From Ramlibacter tataouinensis (lineage in GTDB: Bacteria; Pseudomonadota; Gammaproteobacteria; Burkholderiales; Burkholderiaceae_C): DNA of 64,000 nucleotides. The notes under the pieces are model-generated. The model was not told the origin of the DNA. It did no database searches and saw nothing but the letters and a program-made list of their open reading frames with translations. Location of the stretch: contig DIZF01000016.1 in the NCBI GenBank assembly GCA_002427815.1, positions 249,216 through 313,215 on the forward strand, given 5' to 3'. Shown one piece after another: positions 18,371 to 27,381 of this stretch (positions are counted from its first letter, which is position 1; each line of letters begins with the position of its first letter). The position numbers were made by a program, and so were the translations under genes.

Positions 18371-18645
18371 CCGTCGAAACACACAGCGCCGAAGGGCCGG
18401 CCGGCCCGTTGAACATGTCAACCCGCACCCTGCATCGCCAATTGAAAGAAGAAGGCGCGAGCCTGCAGCAGTTGAAGGACGAGGTGCGGTGCGAGCGCGC
18501 GAAGGAGCTGCTCTATCGCAGCGAGAAGCCGGTCAGGCAAGTGGCCGCGGCGACGGGGTTTCGGACCGAGAAGAGCTTTATTCGGGCATTCAAGCTCTGG
18601 ACGGGAAAGACACCGTTGGAGTTCAGGGAAGCACAGCAGACCTGA
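18371..18645 (+). pseudogene. Truncated AraC-type C-terminal domain (copy D)
   Basis: This is another copy of the AraC DNA-binding region, starting inside the sequence encoding ETHSAQGLAG and running to the natural end KTPLEFREAQQT and TGA. The first bases are corrupted relative to the other copies. An ATG at 18409 could give a 78-residue protein MNMSTRTLHRQLKEEGASLQ... containing both helix-turn-helix units but no effector domain. The ending matches copy B (8274-8622) rather than the intact gene at 7092. It is interpreted as a relic; a small expressed DNA-binding protein cannot be excluded. Confidence 0.75.
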
Positions 18646-18651
18646 GCCAGC

Positions 18652-21600
18652 TCACAAGGCATGCGGGTTACTCAGCGTGAAATAGAACGTGGCACCTTCG
18701 TTCAATCTGCTTTCTGCCCAGACCCGGCCCCCATGACGGTCAATGACGCGCTTGACGGTGGCCAGCCCGACGCCAGTTCCAGCGAAATCCTCTTTCGAAT
18801 GAAGGCGCTGGAAGGTGCCAAAAAGTTTGTCAGCAAAAGCCATGTCAAACCCGGCACCATTGTCCTTGACAAAAAAGATGGTGTCGCCATCGGCTCCCAG
18901 CTCGCTGCCAACATCGATCCGTGCCAGCACCTGCCTGGAAGTGAATTTCCATGCGTTGCCCAGCAAGTTTTGAAAGACGGCCGACAGCAAGCGGGGATCG
19001 CCGTGCGCGCTCAGACCGTCCTGAATGTGTATCTGTGCCTGGCGCTCCGGCTCCCGCTGCCGGCAGTCATCTTCGATCCGCCTGGCGATTGCCGAAAGAT
19101 CGACATTCTCCAACCTGATCTGTTCGCTGGATAGTTGAGCAAGAGACAGCAAGCCCTCAATCAACTCGCCCATCTGCTTGGCCCCGGCCTGGATTCGATT
19201 CAGGTAGTGCTTGCCCTTTTCGCTGACATTGTTTCCATCGACTTGCGTCAGCGCCTGACCGAATCCGGCGATGGCATTCAGTGGCGACCGCAGGTCATGT
19301 GACACGGAATAAGAAAAGGACTCCAGCTCCTTGTTCACCGCTGCCAGCTGGGCGGTGCGCTGCAGCACACGCTGTTCAAGTCCGGCATTGAGACTCAAGA
19401 TTTCCTCCTGGGCTTGTTTGCGCTCGGTGATGTCCCGAAAATACCAGACGCGTCCGTAATACCTGCCGTCCGCTCCAGCGACTGGAGCGGAATACCGATC
19501 GATTATCCTGCCATCTTTCAGCGATACTTCCTCGCGACTCTTGTCGTCGCGGTGCTCCTTCAGATACTGGACCCGGGCGACGAATGCCTCTGAATTCTCG
19601 ACTTGGTCAGCAACTGACTGGAGCACGGGCGCATCCAGACGCGCACTCACGAGTTGCGGTGAGAGCCGCCACAGGTCAATGAATTGTTGATTGTAGGAAA
19701 TGATTTGTCCGTTCGCGCCGACCACCAGGATGGCATCGAGCGAAGTCTCCTGCTGGGTCTGGAGGATCGTGTTCTTGAATTGAAATTCCTCCGCGGTCCG
19801 CTTTGCCTCGGTGATATCGCGGAAATACACCGCCAGACCTTGCTCGGAGGGGTAGGCTCGTACGCCGAACCAGGTGCTGAGCGGCGGGTAGAACTCCTCG
19901 AAATCCACGGTCTTGTTGTCCGCCATCGCCCGGCGGTATTCGCGCTCGAAGGTGGAGCCGATGGTGCCGGGGAACTCCGTCCAGAAGTCCCGGCCGGTCA
20001 GTTCCGCGCGAGTCCGCGCGAGCAGCCGCTCCGCCTCGCGGTTGAGGAAGGTGAACCGCCACTGCTGGTCCACGGTGAAAAACGCATCCGTGATGCTCTC
20101 GAGTGTCGTCGTGAGCCGCTCGGCCTGTCGGTGTGCCTGCTCCTCCGCCTCCTTGCCGTCGGTGATGTCCTTGGCGACGCCTGCAATGCGCAGAAGCTTG
20201 CCGGCGTCGTCGCGGACCGGAAAGCCTCTCACCTCGATCCAGCGAATCGAGCCGTCCGGGCGCACGATCCGGAACTTGAACTCGGCCCTCCCCGCCAACA
20301 GTCCATGCTTGTATGTCTGGTAGGCCGATACCCGGTCATCCGGGTAGATCGCCTCGGTCCACGATTCCGGATTCGTGTACAGGCTTTCGCAGCTGCGGCC
20401 CCAGATCTCTTCGTAGGCCGGGCTGATGTAGACCATGCGATTGCCGTCCGCAGCGATGAGGAAGAACGCGTCGCGGATGTTATCCGCCATCTGGCGGAAC
20501 CGCGACTCGCTTTCGCGCAATGTCTGCGCAGCCTGCTTGCGCTCGGTGATGTCGCGAAAATACCAGACGCGTCCGTAATGCTTGCCGTCGGCCCCGGTGA
20601 CCGGAGCGGAATACTGATCCAGTATCCTGCCATCGTTTAGCGATACTTCCTCGTGACTCCTGTCGTCGTGGTGCTCGTTCAGATATTGGACCCGCGCGAA
20701 AAACGCTTCTGCATTCTCGACTTGGTCAGCAGCTGCCTGGATCATGGGCGCATTCAGACGCGCGCTCACGACCTGCGGGGAAAGCCGCCACAGGTCAATG
20801 AATCGTTGGTTGCAGGAGATGATTTGTCCGTTCTCGCCTACCACCAGGATGCCATCGAGCGATGTCTCCTGCTGGGTCTTGAGGATGGTGTTCTTGAATT
20901 GAATTTCCTCCTCCGCCCCCCGGCGCTGCAATTCGTTGGAAAAATTGTCAAGTGCGAAGCTGATATCCGTGGCCATTTCAACCAGCAGGTTGCGCGCCGA
21001 TTCGTCGAAGGAGTTGGCCTCGCTGGAATACAAGGTGAAACTACCGACGACAATACCTTTGCTTCGCAGCGGCAGCGATGCGGATGCGGCCAAGCCGGCG
21101 TGCGCGGCGCGCTCACGCCAGGGTAGGTTTGCCGGGACATTGAGGAAATCCTGACACCAGAACGGCTGGTTCTCGCGGATGGCAGTGCCGGTCGGGCCGT
21201 GCCCGAACGGGCTATCGGCATCCACTGAGATATTCAAATCTTTCAGGTACTCGGTGTCATCGCCGAAACTGGCGGCCGGCTGCACCGTGCAGGTCTCGCT
21301 GTCGACAAGGCCGACCCACGCCATCTTCATGCCGCCGAACTGCACTGCGGCGCGGCAGACTTGCAGGAACAACTCTTCCCCGCCGGCGCAGTGCACGATG
21401 GCCTTGTTGCACTGGCTCAGTGCCGCATAGAGTTGCGTGTACCGAAAACTCTTCGCACGATCTGCGTGACGCTCGGTAACGTTGCGGATGTTGCACTGAA
21501 TGACCTTGATGCCTTCGCAGTCGTAAGTATTGCTGACGAATTCAACCGCGATTTTGGCTCCGGATTTCGTTTTGAGCGGAAGGTCGTCGTATCGGACATA

Positions 21601-21900
21601 CCCCTTCGTTTGCAGCTCCGCAAACATCTCTTTGCTCTGCGCAATGTCCGCGAACGAGCCCACTTCCCATAGCTTCTTCCCGAGGAACTCCGCGTGCGAG
21701 TAGCCCAGCATCTCGATCAGGTAGGGGTTGACGTCTTCGATCTGGGCAGTTTCGGCGTTAAGAAGCAGAATCCCGTCTTGAGCGGTTTCAAACAGGCGAC
21801 GGTAGCGGCTTTCCGATACCCGCAGCGCTCTAAGCGCGAGATCACCAGGCGAATCGGGAGCACACGCCTTTGCGGGATGGGGACAGGCGGCACTTTTCAT
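18652..21900 (-). CDS. Multi-PAS/GAF sensor histidine kinase
   Basis: This 1082-residue soluble kinase starts at ATG 21900, behind AAGGAG. Domain order is PAS (~30-145), GAF (~155-320), four further PAS domains (~334-457, 465-585, 590-700, 706-830), HisKA (~860-925) and HATPase_c (~970-1080). The phospho-acceptor histidine is in SVSHDLRSPLNAI (residue 868), the N-box in NLLGNAWKF, and G-boxes in DNGAGFD and GTGVGLA. No membrane segments are seen, so it should sense a cytoplasmic cue. No response regulator lies in the window. The second and fifth PAS domains are an internal duplication, about four in five residues identical. The frame is open to 22089, but that extension lacks a ribosome binding site. 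Confidence 0.9.
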   Translation of the reverse strand: MKSAACPHPAKACAPDSPGDLALRALRVSESRYRRLFETAQDGILLLNAETAQIEDVNPYLIEMLGYSHAEFLGKKLWEVGSFADIAQSKEMFAELQTKGYVRYDDLPLKTKSGAKIAVEFVSNTYDCEGIKVIQCNIRNVTERHADRAKSFRYTQLYAALSQCNKAIVHCAGGEELFLQVCRAAVQFGGMKMAWVGLVDSETCTVQPAASFGDDTEYLKDLNISVDADSPFGHGPTGTAIRENQPFWCQDFLNVPANLPWRERAAHAGLAASASLPLRSKGIVVGSFTLYSSEANSFDESARNLLVEMATDISFALDNFSNELQRRGAEEEIQFKNTILKTQQETSLDGILVVGENGQIISCNQRFIDLWRLSPQVVSARLNAPMIQAAADQVENAEAFFARVQYLNEHHDDRSHEEVSLNDGRILDQYSAPVTGADGKHYGRVWYFRDITERKQAAQTLRESESRFRQMADNIRDAFFLIAADGNRMVYISPAYEEIWGRSCESLYTNPESWTEAIYPDDRVSAYQTYKHGLLAGRAEFKFRIVRPDGSIRWIEVRGFPVRDDAGKLLRIAGVAKDITDGKEAEEQAHRQAERLTTTLESITDAFFTVDQQWRFTFLNREAERLLARTRAELTGRDFWTEFPGTIGSTFEREYRRAMADNKTVDFEEFYPPLSTWFGVRAYPSEQGLAVYFRDITEAKRTAEEFQFKNTILQTQQETSLDAILVVGANGQIISYNQQFIDLWRLSPQLVSARLDAPVLQSVADQVENSEAFVARVQYLKEHRDDKSREEVSLKDGRIIDRYSAPVAGADGRYYGRVWYFRDITERKQAQEEILSLNAGLEQRVLQRTAQLAAVNKELESFSYSVSHDLRSPLNAIAGFGQALTQVDGNNVSEKGKHYLNRIQAGAKQMGELIEGLLSLAQLSSEQIRLENVDLSAIARRIEDDCRQREPERQAQIHIQDGLSAHGDPRLLSAVFQNLLGNAWKFTSRQVLARIDVGSELGADGDTIFFVKDNGAGFDMAFADKLFGTFQRLHSKEDFAGTGVGLATVKRVIDRHGGRVWAESRLNEGATFYFTLSNPHAL
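19411..19782 (-). repeat. Intragenic PAS repeat, copy 2
   Basis: This is the segment from QFKNTILQTQQETSLDAI to FRDITERKQA inside the kinase. It is a near copy of 20530-20901 at protein and DNA level. Two unrelated PAS domains lie between the copies. Confidence 0.85.
20530..20901 (-). repeat. Intragenic PAS repeat, copy 1
   Basis: This is the segment from QFKNTILKTQQETSLDGI to FRDITERKQA inside the kinase. It differs from copy 2 at about 23 of 124 residues, with long identical stretches such as YGRVWYFRDITERKQA. Confidence 0.85.
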
Positions 21901-22169
21901 TGAGGGAGATCTCCTTGCAGCAGGCGCTGCAGCACGGAAGTGACGGCAACGCAAGGCAAGAAAACGGCGGACACGCTGCCCCCGAGCTTCTTGCAGTGTC
22001 TGCTTTTCTTTTGGACTGTCTGTACGGTAAGGCACATAGTGCATCCTGCACTGAAGCTGACAAACTTCACGGGAGTTCGTGTCGGACACCCCTGCATTGG
22101 AGGCGCAAGGGAGGGTCGCCCGGCCTTCAGCCTGGCGGCGGCAACCTACGCGCCGGTTCGCAAGCTGAA

Positions 22170-22418
22170 CTACGCCAGCGCCGGCATCGGCGGCCGGCCC
22201 GCGCGAGCTCCCGCCGCCAGCAGCGTCTTGATGATCTCATCCTGCCCGCTGTAGTTGGCGTAGTCGAGCGCGGTCTTGTTGCGGTCGCGCGATTTCTCGA
22301 GCTCCTCGTGCGAAGTCATCTTCCAATCCACGCGCAGGTTGCCGCTGCGATCGATCATTCCCGACGGCTGGGAGTTCGAGTTCTTCATCTCGTTCGGCGT
22401 CGCCCTCGGCATCGGCAT
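22170..22418 (-). pseudogene. C-terminal ankyrin-repeat fragment
   Basis: An 82-codon frame contains a single clear ankyrin unit near its end (NKTALDYANYSGQDEIIKTL, then LAAGA). It is preceded by a polar stretch of the kind seen in C-terminal parts of larger ankyrin proteins. No further repeats lie upstream, because the NUDIX gene ends three bases before the ATG at 22418. It is most simply the tail of a lost ankyrin gene. A small protein coupled to the NUDIX gene is the alternative. Confidence 0.5.
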
Positions 22419-22420
22419 GC

Positions 22421-23290
22421 CTACATCGCTGCGCCAAAGAACGCGTCAAAGCCTCCGGGCGGTTCCAGTCGACCTTTGCGGACCGTCAGACGCGTAGGCC
22501 CCGGCATGACCCGTGTACTGCTGGGGTGCAACGGGTCGCTCGGATAGGCCATCACTCGCAGGCCATCGATCTCGTGGACCGCCGGGCAGATCAGATAGGG
22601 CGGACGACTCCTCGCTTCCCTCAGGACTGCATCCACGCTGGCGTGGCCGGCGATGTGCGACAGGCTCATGATCTGTGGCGGCACCAGCGCAATCTCGCCC
22701 CGCCAGTACCGCTCCAGTGCTTCCCGCGGGGTGAGCCAGACACTGTCGGTGGTCTCGTGGTCGTCGTGGCGGGCAGCCTGGTCCGGCGGCGCCCGCAACA
22801 CGAAGAAACGCGTATCGAATCGGCGGCCGGGCGTGATCGAGTGCGTCGGCGTGATCCAGCGCGACCACGGAAGAAGATCGGCCGTGCAAAGCGTCAGTTC
22901 GTTGTCGCGGACCGCCCGGCTGAAGGCCATACCGCCGGCTGCGACGGCGCCGTGCCTGCCGCGCGCCAGCAGCACGCCGCACTCCTCGAACGTTTCACGG
23001 ATGGCGGCCACGTAGATGCTAGCCGCCGTGTGCGCATCGGTTTCCGCTTCGTTCAACGCCGCCTTGAGGGCAAGCGCGTCCTGGTCAAGGTGCGCGGCCA
23101 GGTAGGAGGAATCGTCGTCATCGACCTTCCCGCCCGGAAATACATAGACGCCCCCATGCACGTTCGATTTCTCGTGCCGGCGCACCAGAAACGCTTCGGG
23201 GCCCTGGTCCCCGTCACGCAGCATCAGCACGGTTGCGGCAGCATGGGGAATGGGTGCAGTGGCCTCTCGGTTGATTTCCATGCGTTGCAT
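22421..23290 (-). CDS. NUDIX hydrolase (NUDT19-like)
   Basis: This 289-residue protein begins with AAATVLMLRDGDQGPEAFLVRRH and VYVFPGGKVDDDD, typical of the large NUDT19-type NUDIX enzymes. The REXXEEXG core of the Nudix box is seen as AIRETFEECGVLL after an insertion. Members hydrolyse CoA derivatives or other nucleoside diphosphates; the substrate here is unknown. ATG 23290 or 23281 may be the start, as the frame is open further upstream without coding character. It is divergent from the LOG gene, sharing a 226-base spacer. Confidence 0.85.
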   Translation of the reverse strand: MQRMEINREATAPIPHAAATVLMLRDGDQGPEAFLVRRHEKSNVHGGVYVFPGGKVDDDDSSYLAAHLDQDALALKAALNEAETDAHTAASIYVAAIRETFEECGVLLARGRHGAVAAGGMAFSRAVRDNELTLCTADLLPWSRWITPTHSITPGRRFDTRFFVLRAPPDQAARHDDHETTDSVWLTPREALERYWRGEIALVPPQIMSLSHIAGHASVDAVLREARSRPPYLICPAVHEIDGLRVMAYPSDPLHPSSTRVMPGPTRLTVRKGRLEPPGGFDAFFGAAM

Positions 23291-23516
23291 TATTACCAGA
23301 TGTCCGCGGCCGACCATCGCGAGTTGACCGATGACGCTGGCAACATGTCTTACATCTTGCTGGCACCCACCAAGCGGCTGTCCTGCCCAACTGAGCACGG
23401 CGCTGGGGTGGGCGTGCGGGGATACCTGCAGGTAGACTGTGAGCGCGTCCACGTGCAACTGGTCCACACCAGGGTCGCGCGCGGCTTCACCGATCTGCAG
23501 CAGTACACCGGAAACC

Positions 23517-24287
23517 ATGATGACGAACAACAGTCAGCGCAATCCACTCGCTTACAAGAACGAGGAATTCCTCGACAGCGACGATGCGCGTCCGCTGCGC
23601 ATCCTGGCCGAATACCTCGAACCGATGCAGGCTTTCCAGCGCGCGCGCATTTGCGACACGATCGTGTTCTTCGGCTCCGCGCGGCTGGCGCCCGAAGGCC
23701 CGATGGGGCAGTACTACGATGCGGCGCGCGAACTGGCGCGGCTGGTCACCACCTGGTCGAAGAACCTTCCTTCGCACTCTCACAGGTATGTCGTTTGCAC
23801 CGGCGGCGGCGGCGGCATCATGGAGGCCGCCAACCGCGGCGCTTCCGACGCCGGAGGCCGGACCATAGGCCTCAACATCGGGTTGCCGCATGAGCAGCGG
23901 CCCAACCCTTACGTCACGCGCGAACTGACGTTCGAATTCCACTACTTCTTCATGCGCAAACTCTGGTTTGCGCATCTGGCGCGCGCGCTGGTGGTGTTCC
24001 CGGGAGGCTTTGGCACGCTCGATGAGTTGACCGAGATCCTGACGCTGATGCAGACCCGGAAAATCGACAGGCGAATTCCGATCGTGCTCTACGGTTCGAG
24101 CTACTGGAAGGAAATCATCAATTTCGAGGCGCTGGTGAGGCACGGCGTGATCGCCGCCGACGATCTTGCGCTGTTCCAGTTCGCCGACGATCCGGCCGCC
24201 GCGCTGGGGCTGTTGCAGGCGGGAATCGCAGCCGAGCTGGAAGAGGCGGTGCCGGCCATCGCCCACTCGCGAACGTCTCACCGCTGA
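23517..24287 (+). CDS. LOG-family protein (lysine decarboxylase-like fold)
   Basis: This 256-residue Rossmann-fold protein has the family signature FPGGFGTLDELTE and the glycine-rich VVCTGGGGGIMEAANRGA. LOG proteins hydrolyse nucleoside 5'-monophosphates (cytokinin riboside monophosphate phosphoribohydrolases) or related nucleotides. In bacteria they probably act in nucleotide housekeeping. The N-terminal extension before IVFFGSAR is of the longer bacterial type. The two ATGs at 23517 and 23520 follow a GGA; the longer open frame upstream looks non-coding. Confidence 0.88.
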   Translation: MMTNNSQRNPLAYKNEEFLDSDDARPLRILAEYLEPMQAFQRARICDTIVFFGSARLAPEGPMGQYYDAARELARLVTTWSKNLPSHSHRYVVCTGGGGGIMEAANRGASDAGGRTIGLNIGLPHEQRPNPYVTRELTFEFHYFFMRKLWFAHLARALVVFPGGFGTLDELTEILTLMQTRKIDRRIPIVLYGSSYWKEIINFEALVRHGVIAADDLALFQFADDPAAALGLLQAGIAAELEEAVPAIAHSRTSHR

Positions 24288-24503
24288 CAGCGCGACGCGA
24301 TGACAGTAAGGGTTTCGCAAGGGTTCGACAATCGCGCTCATGCAGAAGACCGAAATCGTTCCGCCCAGGCCGATCAAAATCCCGGAAGTCTAGATCGTCT
24401 TCACTGACAACGCTGGCGACCTCAGCCATTGGCACCAGCGGCAGAACTGGTTCGCATGCGCCCAACCTACAATGGCCCGCACTCGCCACCCAAGGAGCGT
24501 CAA

Positions 24504-25295
24504 ATGATCGTCGAGCGAATCTGGACCGGCAACTCGCTGCGCAATTTCAACTACCTGGTGGCCTGCCCCGACACGGGCGAGGCCCTCGCGATCGACCCGC
24601 TGGACCATGAAAAGACGCTGGCGACCGCCCGCGTGAAGGGCTGGCAGATCACCCAGATCCTGAACACCCACGAGCACCACGACCATATCGGCGGCAACGC
24701 GGCCGTGGTCGCCGCCACCGGCGCCAAGGTGATCGCGCACCACAGAGCCGCCGGGCGTATCCCGGGCGTGGACCGCGGCGTCAAGGCCGGCGACGTGATC
24801 AAGGTGGGCAAGCGCGTCGAGCTCGAGTGCCTGGACACGCCGGGCCACACGATGTGCCATATCTGCCTGCGCTCGCACACCGACCAGCCGGCCCTGTTCT
24901 CGGGCGACACGCTGTTCAATGCCGGCGCCGGCAATGTGCACAACGGCGGCAACGTCAATGAGCTGTACGCCACGTTTGTCGACCAGCTGGCCAGACTGCC
25001 AGCCAACACCCTCGTCTATCCGGGCCACGACTACATCGAGAACAACCTGCGCTTCACGCTGGCGCGCGAGCCGGACAACGCCGATGCCAAGGCGATGCTG
25101 CCTCGGGTGGCCGGCCACGATCCCGCCAAGTCCGCCGTCACCACGCTGGCCGACGAAAAGCGGATCAACACCTTCATGCGCCTGGACAACCCCGGCGTGA
25201 TCGCGCGGCTGCGCGAGGACTTTCCCGAACTGCCGGATCAGCCCGACGCGAAGACGGTGTTCACCAGGTTGCGGGAACTGCGCAACGAGTGGTGA
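24504..25295 (+). CDS. gloB: Hydroxyacylglutathione hydrolase-like metallo-beta-lactamase-fold enzyme
   Basis: This 263-residue glyoxalase II-like hydrolase shows the metal-binding motif THEHHDHIGG, a third histidine in DTPGHTMCH, SGDTLF with the bridging aspartate, and YPGHDY. Enzymes of this type cleave S-D-lactoylglutathione to lactate and glutathione. The ATG at 24504 has AAGGAG seven bases upstream, so it is preferred over the earlier in-frame start at 24429. It is a single gene with its own spacer. The C-terminal part is of normal length for GloB. Confidence 0.88.
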   Translation: MIVERIWTGNSLRNFNYLVACPDTGEALAIDPLDHEKTLATARVKGWQITQILNTHEHHDHIGGNAAVVAATGAKVIAHHRAAGRIPGVDRGVKAGDVIKVGKRVELECLDTPGHTMCHICLRSHTDQPALFSGDTLFNAGAGNVHNGGNVNELYATFVDQLARLPANTLVYPGHDYIENNLRFTLAREPDNADAKAMLPRVAGHDPAKSAVTTLADEKRINTFMRLDNPGVIARLREDFPELPDQPDAKTVFTRLRELRNEW

Positions 25296-25314
25296 GGCTG
25301 CGGCGAGCGAAGCG

Positions 25315-25854
25315 CTATCGCTGCGGGTAGACCGGTACAGGCGCCCCGGCCGGCGGTGGCGGCGGCGCGTAGTACTGATAGCCGCCGTACCGTGGCTGCG
25401 CCACGACATTGCCCTTGGAGTACATGCACTGCTGATAGGCGATGTCATACGAACGCTGCGCGTTCCAGCCGGTGGCCGCACCCTGGCTGGCTCCCACGCT
25501 GGCGCCGACCACGGTCCCCATCGCTGCGCCGACGCCGGCGCTGTGATGATCGCCGACGGCGGCGCCCAGGAGCGCACCGACCACCGCACCCGCGACCGTC
25601 GAGCCCACCAGCTGCTGGGCGGCGGCATCGTTGCCGGGTTGTCCGATCGAATGGGCCGCCCAGCCGCGGCACAGCTGGTCGTCCTGCATGAAGACGTCGA
25701 AGGGCTTGTTCGGGGCCGGCATCACGGCGACGGTGGGGCCCACCGGCATCGGCGCGCAGCCCGCGAGCCAAACGGAAGCGAGAACCAGTGCGCCGGCAAG
25801 CGGACGGCCGAATGGCAGCGGGGCGAGGCGACGAGACAGATGGGCGGAGGACAC
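25315..25854 (-). CDS. Glycine-zipper lipoprotein
   Basis: This 179-residue protein has a signal peptide ending in the lipobox LAGC. Its central glycine-zipper region (VAGAVVGALLGAAVGDHHSA... AAMGTVVGASVGASQGA) has the periodic small residues of membrane-inserting or oligomerising YMGG-type domains. The tail is Tyr/Pro-rich (YGGYQYYAPPPPPAGAP). It is likely an envelope protein of unknown function. The upstream gene on the same strand also encodes a small exported Tyr/Trp/Pro-rich protein nine bases away, so the two form an operon. Confidence 0.85.
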   Translation of the reverse strand: MSSAHLSRRLAPLPFGRPLAGALVLASVWLAGCAPMPVGPTVAVMPAPNKPFDVFMQDDQLCRGWAAHSIGQPGNDAAAQQLVGSTVAGAVVGALLGAAVGDHHSAGVGAAMGTVVGASVGASQGAATGWNAQRSYDIAYQQCMYSKGNVVAQPRYGGYQYYAPPPPPAGAPVPVYPQR

Positions 25855-25863
25855 GGCAGCTCC

Positions 25864-26334
25864 TTATTGCAGTGGAACGGGTGAAGCATCGCTGGGCGTG
25901 GCCGGTATCGGCTTCCAGCCGCCGGGACAGGTGGCGACATAGGGATAGTAGGTGCGCGAGGCCTCGCAGAAATACCAGTATTGCGCCGGCGGCGATGCCG
26001 GCACCACACTCTCGGCCGGTCCGGCCAGCGCGACCGGCGGCACCCATGGGTTGGGATACGGATACACCGGCGCGGGATACCAGTACCAAAGGCCGCCGGC
26101 CGCCCACCACCAGCCCAGGCGGCCGTCATGCCGACCGTGGGTCCAGTGGCCGCCGCGCCAGACGTTGCGGTCGTGTTCGTGGAAGCGCGAGATGTCGCCC
26201 CGCCACTGCTGCGACGGGCCGGCCCTGCGGTCGCGCGGCGCGAGGGCCGAGGAGCTGAGTGCGAGCGCGGCCGCCACCAGCCCCAGCAATGTCACCAACC
26301 GAACTCGACCGCAATGCCCGGAGCGCACCTTCAT
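25864..26334 (-). CDS. Small exported Trp/Tyr/Pro-rich protein
   Basis: This 156-residue protein has an N-terminal signal peptide (MKVRSGHCGRVRLVTLLGLV). A His/Trp/Arg-rich middle (HDRNVWRGGHWTHGRHDG) is followed by an aromatic-proline segment (LWYWYPAPVYPYPNPWVPPV) and the motif YWYFCEASRTYYPYVATCPGGW. That motif (YWYxCxxxxxYYPYVxxCxxGW) recurs in small proteobacterial exported proteins of unknown function. The ATG at 26334 follows AAGGAG. It is co-transcribed with the downstream lipoprotein gene. Confidence 0.82.
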   Translation of the reverse strand: MKVRSGHCGRVRLVTLLGLVAAALALSSSALAPRDRRAGPSQQWRGDISRFHEHDRNVWRGGHWTHGRHDGRLGWWWAAGGLWYWYPAPVYPYPNPWVPPVALAGPAESVVPASPPAQYWYFCEASRTYYPYVATCPGGWKPIPATPSDASPVPLQ

Positions 26335-26466
26335 CTTCGTCTCCTTGAATCGTTTTTTGAATCTAGGCCACCGCCGCCCGGTTTCCATGACAATTCGCAA
26401 ACGATTCTTCGGTGGTTGAGGTGCGGTCGGAAGGCACCCTGAAGACCGCAACAACCCCACGCGGGC

Positions 26467-27345
26467 TCAAGCCTGCGCCACCTCGTGGGCCGCCATGTGC
26501 TCCAGCGCCTTGACCAGTGCGGAATGATCGAGCTGGTCCCATCCTTGCGCGGCGCAGACCTGCATCAGCTGCGCCGCTGAGGCGGTCTGCGGCAGCGCAA
26601 TGTCGAGCTTCTTGGCGCCGGCCAACGCCAGGCCCAGATCCTTCTGGTGCAGGGCAATGCGGAAACCCGGATTGAAGGTGCGCTTGATCATGCGTTCGCC
26701 ATGCACTTCGAGGATGCGCGAACTGGCGAATCCGCCCATCAGCGCTTGCCGCACCCGCGCGGGATCGGCTCCCGCCTTCGATGCGAACAGCAGCGCCTCG
26801 CCCACGGCGGCGATGTTCAGCGCCACGATGATCTGGTTGGCCACCTTGCAGGTCTGGCCGTCGCCGTTGCCGCCCACCAGCGTGATGTTCTTGCCCATCA
26901 GCGCGAACAGCGGCTTGATGCGCTCGAACACCGGCTCGGGGCCGCCGACCATGATGGTCAGGCTGGCGGCCTTGGCGCCCACTTCGCCGCCCGAGACCGG
27001 CGCATCGAGGTAGTCGCAGCCGAGGTCATTGACGGCTTTCGCAAAGCGCTTGGTTTCGATCGGCGAGATCGAGCTCATGTCGACGACCGTCTTGCCCTTG
27101 GCCAGCCCCGCGCCAACGCCTTGTTCGCCGAACAGGACCTGTTCCACGTCCGGCGTGTCCGGCAGCATCAGGAACACCACCTCGGCCGCGCGCGCCACGT
27201 CGGCATTGGTCGCGCAAACCGTGGCGGCTTTCAGCGCTTCGGGCACCTTGCTGCGGGTGCGAACGAACATCTCGTGGCCGGCGGCCAGCAGGTGTTGCGC
27301 CATGGGGGCGCCCATGATCCCCAGTCCGATGAATCCGATCTTCAT
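26467..27345 (-). CDS. garR: 2-hydroxy-3-oxopropionate (tartronate semialdehyde) reductase
   Basis: This 292-residue beta-hydroxyacid dehydrogenase has the NAD(P)-binding start MKIGFIGLGIMGAPMAQHLL. The family motif DAPVSGGEVGAKAASLTIMVGG and the catalytic lysine region GDGQTCKVANQII are also seen. It reduces tartronate semialdehyde to glycerate, the exit step of the aldolase branch of galactarate and glucarate use. ATG 27345 follows AAGGACC at good spacing. It ends the aldarate operon, separated from gudD by a remnant of an aldehyde dehydrogenase gene. Confidence 0.88.
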   Translation of the reverse strand: MKIGFIGLGIMGAPMAQHLLAAGHEMFVRTRSKVPEALKAATVCATNADVARAAEVVFLMLPDTPDVEQVLFGEQGVGAGLAKGKTVVDMSSISPIETKRFAKAVNDLGCDYLDAPVSGGEVGAKAASLTIMVGGPEPVFERIKPLFALMGKNITLVGGNGDGQTCKVANQIIVALNIAAVGEALLFASKAGADPARVRQALMGGFASSRILEVHGERMIKRTFNPGFRIALHQKDLGLALAGAKKLDIALPQTASAAQLMQVCAAQGWDQLDHSALVKALEHMAAHEVAQA

Positions 27346-27381
27346 TGCAGGTCCTTTCTGAAATTCAATGGCTGCCACCAT

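Noticed and set aside
22126..22175. Similarity of GGCGGCAACCTACGCGCC here to GCGGCAGCAACCTGCGCGCC near 8803
   Set aside because: Only about 25 bases are alike, with mismatches and no symmetry; integron attC features are absent. Too weak to call a repeat family without a genome search.
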